From assembly GCF_026151205.1 (NCBI RefSeq), contig NC_087080.1, positions 11,951,837 through 12,015,836 of the forward strand: a stretch of DNA of 64,000 nt, written 5' to 3'. The notes under the pieces were generated by a model. That model saw nothing but the letters and a program-made list of their open reading frames with translations, ran no database searches and was not told the origin of the DNA. Shown piece by piece: positions 63,301 to 64,000 of the stretch (its first letter is position 1; each line of letters begins with the position of its first letter). The DNA is from Bolinopsis microptera. Its lineage: Eukaryota > Ctenophora > Tentaculata > Lobata > Bolinopsidae. A program made the position numbers and the translations under genes.

Positions 63301-64000
63301 ATAATAACCCACTTCTCTAAAGTTACACCTGCTCATTCCTCTCCTCTTTACATTGCAAGATCTTTACACTTTCTCCCTGCTCTTTTCTCTATTTAACTCT
63401 ACTTTCTGCAAGATCTTTACACGAGTTCATTTTTCTCTTTTACACGATTTTATGGCGAATTTCTCTTGCAATCTTACAGTCATTTTATTGAAATTAACAT
63501 GTAATCAATTATAATTATTGTAATTAACATGATACACACGGTACTTGTTTAATAAGTTCTACCATAATAAAGTATTATTTTAAGTTAAATACATCAATAT
63601 TAAGATAGATTAAAACTTATACTCCCTTGGGATAATCCCAATTATGTATATCTGAAATTAATTCATTTGTTCCTAAGCTCAAATACTTATAATATTCAGA
63701 ATTACTGTTTGAAGAACCTCAAATTTAAAATAGCGGAACTTAAGTTTTTTAGTGCATACACACAATCTTATCTTCTCAACGATACACAGGTAATAATATA
63801 CCCTAATTAAACAGCTGATTACAAGTAAGATTAGTAAGCTAATTACTTAATTACCTGGTTCTGTCTCTTGTGGAGCATATTTCTGAGAGCCTCGTTAGCC
63901 ACAGCGAATATGTGGGGAGGCATTTCATCTCTCCTCTTGTTGTTGTACTTCAAAACCAAGTCCACGTTGTAGATGGGTAGGTCTTTGAAAGGGTTCACCT
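14795..64000 (-). CDS. MYO9: Unconventional myosin IX (motor, IQ, C1, RhoGAP), 5' end beyond the window
   Basis: Thirty-eight exons with matching phases and GT-AG sites give about 1,663 residues. Listed 5' to 3' by high-low coordinate: 64000-63855 (partial), 44868-44725, 43436-43342, 42428-42366, 41093-40994, 39626-39529, 39394-39169, 39025-38777, 38593-38472, 38321-38180, 38061-37971, 37674-37543, 37220-37027, 36632-36534, 36289-36098, 35908-35810, 35418-35254, 31306-31155, 29166-29091, 28976-28953, 28220-28041, 27361-27248, 25821-25712, 25165-25052, 24739-24704, 22169-22121, 21806-21678, 21577-21440, 21253-21080, 20811-20653, 19657-19517, 18972-18860, 18372-18261, 18077-17933, 17760-17659, 17394-17174, 17008-16814, 14945-14795. 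Class IX myosins are actin motors whose tail RhoGAP switches off Rho, coupling actin movement to local Rho inactivation. The order motor, IQ, C1, RhoGAP is unique to this class. Exons 19-26 are the least certain. Confidence 0.93.
15493..15628. repeat. Two-copy 69-bp tandem duplication
   Basis: Segments beginning ATTCTCACAATCATTTCTAG at about 15493 and 15563 are nearly identical to their ends (CATATTTTTCAG). Confidence 0.85.
16515..16575. promoter_or_regulatory. Tandem CRE (TGACGTCA) and E-box (CACGTG) array
   Basis: A 20-bp unit alternates CACGTG and TGACGTCA: three E-boxes and two full CRE palindromes in 60 bp. These are consensus sites for bHLH-ZIP (MITF/USF/CLOCK type) and CREB/ATF factors. 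Being repeat-generated, function is only a possibility. Confidence 0.45.
16814..18077 (-). CDS. MYO9: Myosin IX exons 34-37: RhoGAP domain
   Basis: The domain starts at [10 protein letters not shown] and continues with [16 protein letters not shown], which holds the arginine finger (GLYR). Next is the signature [15 protein letters not shown], then [15 protein letters not shown] and [16 protein letters not shown] with the conserved Asn and Pro-Asn pair. Every motif needed for Rho GTPase activation is present, so the domain looks catalytically competent. Confidence 0.95.
17933..21577 (-). CDS. MYO9: Myosin IX exons 28-34: two C1 zinc fingers and intervening helical segment
   Basis: The first C1 motif (exons 28-29) reads H-x12-C-x2-C ... 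C-x4-C-x4-H-x2-C-x6-C, from HIFKSV to QEKAGQC, with a wider than usual C-x4-C pair. Exons 30-32 encode a probably helical segment ([17 protein letters not shown]). The second C1-like motif (exons 32-34) is H-x12-C-x2-C-x12-C-x2-C-x4-H-x2-C; the last Cys of the standard C1 pattern is not obvious. Class IX myosins are known with one or two such fingers. The acceptor of exon 34 is a tandem CAGCAG (about 18075-18082), so one Gln may be optional. Confidence 0.88.
20123..20232. repeat. CACGTG-rich 23-bp minisatellite in a myosin IX intron
   Basis: Units of CACGTGACACGTG followed by N-TATTTTA repeat about four times, giving eight CACGTG palindromes in about 110 bp, ending in CACGTGTCACGTG. Confidence 0.85.
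21678..29166 (-). CDS. MYO9: Myosin IX exons 19-27: Ser/Pro-rich tail linker
   Basis: Nine short exons (24-180 bp) encode a low-complexity linker with Pro-Ser runs ([16 protein letters not shown]), an acidic patch ([14 protein letters not shown]) and a basic stretch ([15 protein letters not shown]). Identification rests on splice sites and exact phase continuity rather than strong conservation. Exon 20 (28976-28953) is a 24-nt microexon coding EPEVGETK. Exon 26 (22169-22121) is needed to restore phase between exons 25 and 27. Alternative splicing among these small exons is plausible. Confidence 0.75.
22480..22680. repeat. 32-bp minisatellite
   Basis: About five to six copies of a 32-bp unit containing GGACAACTAATCTA and GCTCCGTGCACGTA; the last copies are degenerate. 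Lies in the intron between myosin IX exons 26 and 25. Confidence 0.85.
22681..24703 (-). other. Myosin IX intron 25, nothing further recognised
   Basis: AT-rich intron sequence with scattered CACGTG sites. No exon, ORF or transposon signature is supported. Confidence 0.5.
25880..25994. mobile_element. Fragment of a dispersed repeat ending in a poly-C run
   Basis: The segment with TTTTAGCTGTTTTTAAGGCTTT and CCATCGATGC matches a segment at about 47870-47936. Here it ends in a run of about 20 C (about 25975-25994). The repetition and the homopolymer end suggest an element terminus. Class unknown. Confidence 0.45.
25995..26090. repeat. Two-copy 59-bp duplication
   Basis: CTCTCTCCATTAGTTTGTTT with its continuation GAAAAGGTGATG occurs twice, about 59 bp apart, just right of the poly-C run. 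Confidence 0.85.
26378..27790. repeat. Diverged tandem duplication surrounding myosin IX exon 22
   Basis: Unit A (about 26378-26980) and unit B (about 27015-27790) share several aligned blocks in the same order. They include a block with GGCTGAAATCT, one with AACACTACCTTCTTCTAGATTG, one with TCAGGAAGATTTAAACGATC and one with TATCTTTAATATCA. Unit A ends in a C-run of about 20 (26982-27001). Exon 22 (27361-27248) lies in a stretch present only in unit B. Confidence 0.85.
29540..29625. repeat. Short 28-bp tandem repeat
   Basis: About three copies of a unit containing GAGACATGTGTAATACCAGTATA, inside the intron between myosin IX exons 18 and 19 (29167-31154). Nothing else in that intron is recognised. 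Confidence 0.8.
31155..35418 (-). CDS. MYO9: Myosin IX exons 17-18: neck with IQ motifs
   Basis: Exon 17 (35418-35254) ends the converter and carries IQ1 ([16 protein letters not shown]). IQ2 spans the junction with exon 18 (31306-31155): ILIQ joined to [12 protein letters not shown]. Two weaker IQ-like segments follow ([15 protein letters not shown] and AAQRCWRRN), so two to four light chains, probably calmodulin, may bind. The separating intron is about 3.9 kb. Confidence 0.92.
31307..35253 (-). other. Myosin IX intron 17, no gene recognised
   Basis: A 3.9-kb AT-rich intron. The only structure seen is an imperfect repeat at about 34150-34240 with variants of TGTCGCAATACGGCGACG. No exon or transposon is supported. 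Confidence 0.5.
35431..35700. repeat. 12-bp minisatellite (TTAATTAGTAAG)n
   Basis: About 22 copies of a 12-bp unit in the intron between exons 17 and 16, starting close to the acceptor of exon 17. Confidence 0.95.
35810..64000 (-). CDS. MYO9: Myosin IX exons 1-16: motor domain
   Basis: Exon 1 carries the conserved stretch before the P-loop ([13 protein letters not shown] ... [11 protein letters not shown]). Exon 2 carries the P-loop [11 protein letters not shown]. Exon 3 has switch I ([10 protein letters not shown]), exon 4 the EKYLLEMSR segment, exon 5 [10 protein letters not shown] and exon 7 [13 protein letters not shown]. Exon 8 has switch II and the relay ([10 protein letters not shown] ... 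[11 protein letters not shown]). Exons 9-11 complete the lower 50K domain. Exons 12-14 encode an acidic/basic Ser-Arg-rich loop-2 insert (about residues 520-630 of the partial protein), the class IX hallmark thought to keep the motor on actin. Exon 15 has the HFIRCIKSN and [11 protein letters not shown] blocks. Exons 16-17 form the converter. All catalytic motifs are intact. The RA domain and first part of the motor should lie beyond 64000. Confidence 0.95.
36003..36093. repeat. Short tandem repeat (CCGGATAAAAGACTCCAG-type)
   Basis: Three variants of a unit of about 35 bp immediately before exon 15's donor side. Confidence 0.8.
37683..37812. repeat. 14-bp minisatellite (TTTGGTATTTAATG)n
   Basis: About nine copies between exons 12 and 11 of myosin IX. 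Confidence 0.9.
39627..40993 (-). other. Myosin IX intron 5 with an opposite-strand ORF
   Basis: On the plus strand a 118-codon open stretch (39901-40257) without an ATG start is followed almost directly by an (AAAC)n tract (about 40258-40276), a layout reminiscent of a truncated retroelement 3' end. The translated sequence (...[10 protein letters not shown]) is not recognised. Confidence 0.3.
41094..42365 (-). other. Myosin IX intron 4 with an 18-bp tandem repeat
   Basis: The unit AGGTGGAGATATTAAGCT repeats about four times at 42060-42150. No gene is supported in the rest. Confidence 0.7.
44175..44660 (+). mobile_element. 5'-truncated CR1/L2-type LINE fragment, same family as the 54-58 kb copy
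   Basis: Codes the last about 80 residues of ORF2 ([13 protein letters not shown] ... [19 protein letters not shown]), clearly matching the C-terminus of the full-length element ([13 protein letters not shown] ... [19 protein letters not shown]). The 3' UTRs also align down to the tail motif CTTCAATTTATTATTGTTAG. Divergence indicates an older insertion. It lies in the intron between myosin IX exons 3 and 2, antisense to the gene. Confidence 0.85.
45864..45935. repeat. Short tandem repeat (GTAACCTATTTA)n
   Basis: About four to five copies of a 12-13-bp unit. Confidence 0.8.
47690..47990. mobile_element. Dispersed repeat with G-run end and internal hairpin, unknown class
   Basis: Begins with GGGGGGGCCATGCCC and contains a near-duplicate of its first block (ATTTGACCAAA..TTGAGGAATAA) at about 47948-47975. 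Between the two lies a hairpin around AGGGCTTT...AAAGCCTT. The middle matches the fragment at 25880-25994. Decayed; no coding capacity. Confidence 0.4.
48415..48585. repeat. 11-bp minisatellite (TAACGCTACTG)n
   Basis: About fifteen copies with occasional ACACT or ATTACT variants. Confidence 0.95.
49365..51226 (-). mobile_element. hAT DNA transposon, internally deleted, with a nested element
   Basis: Terminal inverted repeats begin TAGGGTTGCCA and end TGGCAACCCTA, flanked by a perfect 8-bp target duplication GTGTAAAT (49357-49364 and 51227-51234). Subterminal ends are packed with TATCGCGATAAT palindromes. On the minus strand, 50891-50616 encodes a hAT transposase piece ([14 protein letters not shown] ... 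[11 protein letters not shown]), and downstream fragments to about 50340 lie in shifted frames. The coding capacity is far below a full transposase and broken, so the copy is non-autonomous. Its left end is interrupted by the nested element at 49419-50057. Confidence 0.9.
49419..50057 (+). mobile_element. Merlin-like (IS1016/ISXO2-type) non-autonomous element nested in the hAT
   Basis: Perfect 90-bp inverted repeats (49419-49508 and 49968-50057) start GGCAGTATCGAGATAGCCCG and include repeated GGTCCGCGGACC palindromes. They are flanked by an 8-bp duplication AATTTTTT (49411-49418, 50058-50065) located in the hAT left end. GG ends and an 8-bp duplication fit Merlin. A plus-strand ORF from ATG 49814 ([13 protein letters not shown] ... 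[14 protein letters not shown]) resembles the N-terminal zinc-binding part of ISXO2/Merlin transposases. It runs straight into the right terminal repeat, so the catalytic DDE region is deleted. The identical arms suggest recent movement. Confidence 0.85.
51275..51345. other. G-rich tract with quadruplex potential
   Basis: Several runs of 4-7 G (51276-51282 and 51312-51338) lie close together just right of the hAT insertion. This could form a G-quadruplex on the plus strand; function unknown. Confidence 0.5.
52795..52874. repeat. Short tandem repeat (ACTACAACACT-type)
   Basis: Imperfect ACTACAACACTAC units directly left of, and resumed right of, the element at 52883-53290. The element therefore inserted into this repeat. 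Confidence 0.8.
52883..53290. mobile_element. MITE-like element bounded by G-run and C-run, built of 133-bp tandem modules
   Basis: Left end is a G-run then CCAAGTGGATATTTGTAGAT; the right end is the inverse, ending in about 20 C. An 8-bp direct repeat CAACGCTA flanks it (52875-52882, 53291-53298). The interior is about three tandem modules of 133 bp. Each carries GTAGATATTTGTAGAT motifs, a GGATAAT...ATTATCC type hairpin and CCAAAAATTCAGTAGAATTT. No coding capacity. Superfamily undetermined; the 8-bp duplication is compatible with hAT, Merlin or P-like transposition. Confidence 0.75.
53502..53528. repeat. (CA)n microsatellite
   Basis: Thirteen or so CA units. Confidence 0.95.
54390..57296 (-). 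CDS. LINE ORF2: APE endonuclease and reverse transcriptase
   Basis: 968 residues from ATG 57296. The APE-type endonuclease (about 30-250) has NPRSINNK, the catalytic Glu in CETWL, GDLN and SDH motifs. The reverse transcriptase (about 480-760) has [29 protein letters not shown] and the active-site YADD. The C-terminal domain ends with KIYNRLP...SLESFEAF. All catalytic motifs are present. ORF2 is translated from the same RNA as ORF1, whose end it overlaps, so reinitiation or a similar mechanism is likely. The closest group is CR1/L2, judged by motif style. Confidence 0.95.
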   Translation of the reverse strand: MFCICGTSEKNKEDNSFLSKQMIRSNESSDFNLLLFNPRSINNKADLFVSLLEDKNIDIAAVCETWLTSNSSVTTAIIKERGYSLHHNYRLNERGGGTALIFRSNLTCSMEKSRIVFKHFELTMGKVKTSSNKILFVVMYRTGPLTSAFTQELDLLLSDISTRCDNIVLAGDLNIHFGNNRVASDTLKILRSYGLYALYDRPTHIGGACLDQLFTFSLNNHLHCNNVFIDNSDTLGSDHFPIICNISNTLGKKYFKSIEFRDIKAVDKDTFSRDLNDVLDQFDVSESFETSVVSLDASIVNLLDVYAPLISKRVSVVDKAPWFDKEYRDLRKLRRRAEKKKNRSEGHFLHYKELCHEATTLALTKKKYFLETVINKSENKTRTLYQVVNKVMDRKQSRILPDYTDNIELLASDFNKFFSEKVEKIRDNIPATSIPDCTDTTVTPLFEFEPTCISELEDIIKESGINCSPNDCLPQDLVKDNITSLLHVWVDLVNQSLSTGSMDGVKLADVIPLVKDESQDPNILKNYRPVSNLTFLGKLIERVVLRRLNEHLSRNNLNCQEQFAYKKHHSTETLLIKIVNDVLIAADEKTATVVMLLDLSAAFDTVDHNLLLKILRQEIGIRGSALSWFTSFLTGRCQRIRLGKSVSETIILRFGVPQGSVLGPVLFNIYIRSLYSCVKESGFSIIGYADDHQIMKSFKPSDQVKTLTNQLRNCFLRIKNWMSQYYLQLNDSKTQLIVFGPRKVLNEIELHEVEIAPNTLVMFVPTVKNLGLVMDNQLVFDKQIINLKKKCFHTLRNIRKIRFLLNLKQIKVIVNSLVVSCLDYCNGLYFGIGEKLLHQLQLLQNAAAKAVTGKYKHDHLEDDLTNLHWLDVKKRIVFKILLLSHKSLLGLAPTYIQDMFRYTHHGHTLKLMVPSFKFGERSFSVVAPKIYNRLPTTITSAESLESFEAFLKTFLFKLSQHELEKLYQ
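57230..58606 (-). CDS. LINE ORF1: PHD-like finger and CCHC knuckle RNA-binding protein
   Basis: 458 residues. About residues 54-130 form a PHD-type zinc finger ([20 protein letters not shown]-x2-C, then CDFC). Next come a short helical segment ([18 protein letters not shown]) and an RRM-like alpha/beta region (about 270-370) starting [10 protein letters not shown]. After that are two zinc knuckles ([14 protein letters not shown] and [13 protein letters not shown]) and a further Cys/His cluster near the C-terminus. This layout is known from CR1-related LINEs, where ORF1 binds the element's RNA in the retrotransposition particle. The frame ends inside the ORF2 start region. Confidence 0.9.
   Translation of the reverse strand: MKGGENHLLGPTSDVQLETVSETSQTSQEIVTTRPQESVSSDLLNYAIISNGQCSSCLDSKAGDKALPCWECDRLFHAVCVKEDGTEKDGKDIICPSSFFNSFIKASNKDGVFARRHGNFTFVCDFCKVNKGKKKAANKSDKFTLLDPKIDAVNNSLLLELKELKTMISQNKSAATHQTSSISESNNEYNPWNDKQRTENMKKVVSVQKDSQGKLISSKKLENICIENGLSVSSTFHLQKSDTTGIVLNSQHDVDVLTKQLKDEQHSVVKVSTRVPTVHIVGLSREYTVEELKSMLEKQNPGISKLLDSSSTSNDDKMIEILAVKPLKNNKDIFKAIVKVSNVIRSIIAQQGNKVFIGYQSMCKVYDSIFVLRCFNCQEYGHYSKECKNKADPVCGFCSENHESRDCLKKTDDHVFKCCHCVRAKNNDTNHHTGDPRCSVFVEHQKRIKKTIPFYQSK
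58990..60372. repeat. 1.4-kb GGA-rich satellite with about 0.5-0.6-kb higher-order repeat
   Basis: Almost pure purine on the plus strand with GAGGAGGA, GGACTGAGGA and GATGAGGACT units. A block starting GTGAGACTGAGAAGGAGAAC occurs at about 59099 and 59639, and GATAAAGAGGACTAAGGACG near 59251 and 59873. The long Pro/Ser- and Glu-rich frames here are repeat artefacts. Confidence 0.95.
60975..61428. repeat. 21-bp minisatellite (TCATGGTACTGGTACTGGTAG)n variants
   Basis: About 21 copies alternate GTCATGGTACTGGTACTGGTA and GTCGTGGTACTGGTACTGGTA. Frames are open on both strands (VLVLVV / TSTSTM) only because of the period of 21. Confidence 0.95.
62318..62662. repeat. 10-bp minisatellite (TATACTCCTG)n
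   Basis: About 34 virtually perfect copies of a decamer, with a single visible variant (CCTATATACT near 62511). The near-identity implies recent expansion. All long ORFs over it ([10 protein letters not shown] and [10 protein letters not shown]) are artefacts. Confidence 0.97.

Larger units (their letters stand above)
44869..63854 (-). other. Giant (about 19 kb) myosin IX intron before the P-loop exon
   Basis: Separates exon 1 of the window (ending ...KRQNQ) from the P-loop exon ([13 protein letters not shown]), phase 0. It contains the hAT/Merlin nest, two G/C-run-bounded elements, a LINE and several minisatellites, listed separately. Stretches at 44869-47685, 51235-52790, 53300-53990, 61450-62310 and 62670-63850 show nothing gene-like beyond AT-rich sequence and simple repeats. 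Confidence 0.85.

Overview
The window is AT-rich, intron-rich nuclear DNA from an animal. A glypican with all 14 cysteines and a class IX myosin with RhoGAP tail are metazoan/holozoan families, introns are GT-AG, and CR1/L2-type LINE, hAT and Merlin-like transposons are present. The mix (pentraxin, glypican, orphan-type class A GPCR, modest introns with a few very long ones, many minisatellites) fits a non-bilaterian animal such as a cnidarian or ctenophore. That placement is inference; no marker in the window fixes the phylum. I saw no retroviral, LTR or Polinton-like sequence.

Left part (1-14.7 kb), small genes. A decayed LINE 3' end lies at 1-583, then a weak candidate two-exon gene on the minus strand (600-1185). 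Next come a two-exon secreted pentraxin (1810-2776, +), an eight-exon glypican (4468-7389, +), a frameshifted class A GPCR (8195-9162, -), and an intronless secreted protein of no recognised family built of two similar halves (12424-13485, +).

Right part (14.8-64 kb), one gene. Thirty-eight phase-compatible exons on the minus strand encode about 1,663 residues of an unconventional myosin IX. The order is motor (P-loop, switch I, switch II, long loop-2 insert, converter), 2-4 IQ motifs, a Ser/Pro-rich linker, two C1-type zinc fingers, RhoGAP, and a Ser-rich C-terminus. The gene's 5' end (RA domain and first part of the motor) lies beyond base 64000.

The intron just before the P-loop exon is about 19 kb (44869-63854) and is the window's mobile-element store. 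It holds a hAT deletion derivative (49365-51226) carrying a nested Merlin-like element (49419-50057), both with 8-bp target duplications. It also holds a 408-bp repeat-built element bounded by a G-run and a C-run (52883-53290). A 6.5-kb composite with the same kind of ends (54007-60517) contains a LINE with both ORFs open (about 54195-58606 plus 5' UTR) and a 1.4-kb GGA-rich satellite. Long minisatellites fill much of the rest.

The elements bounded by homopolymer G/C runs and built from short-motif palindromic arrays are the feature I find hardest to assign to a known class.
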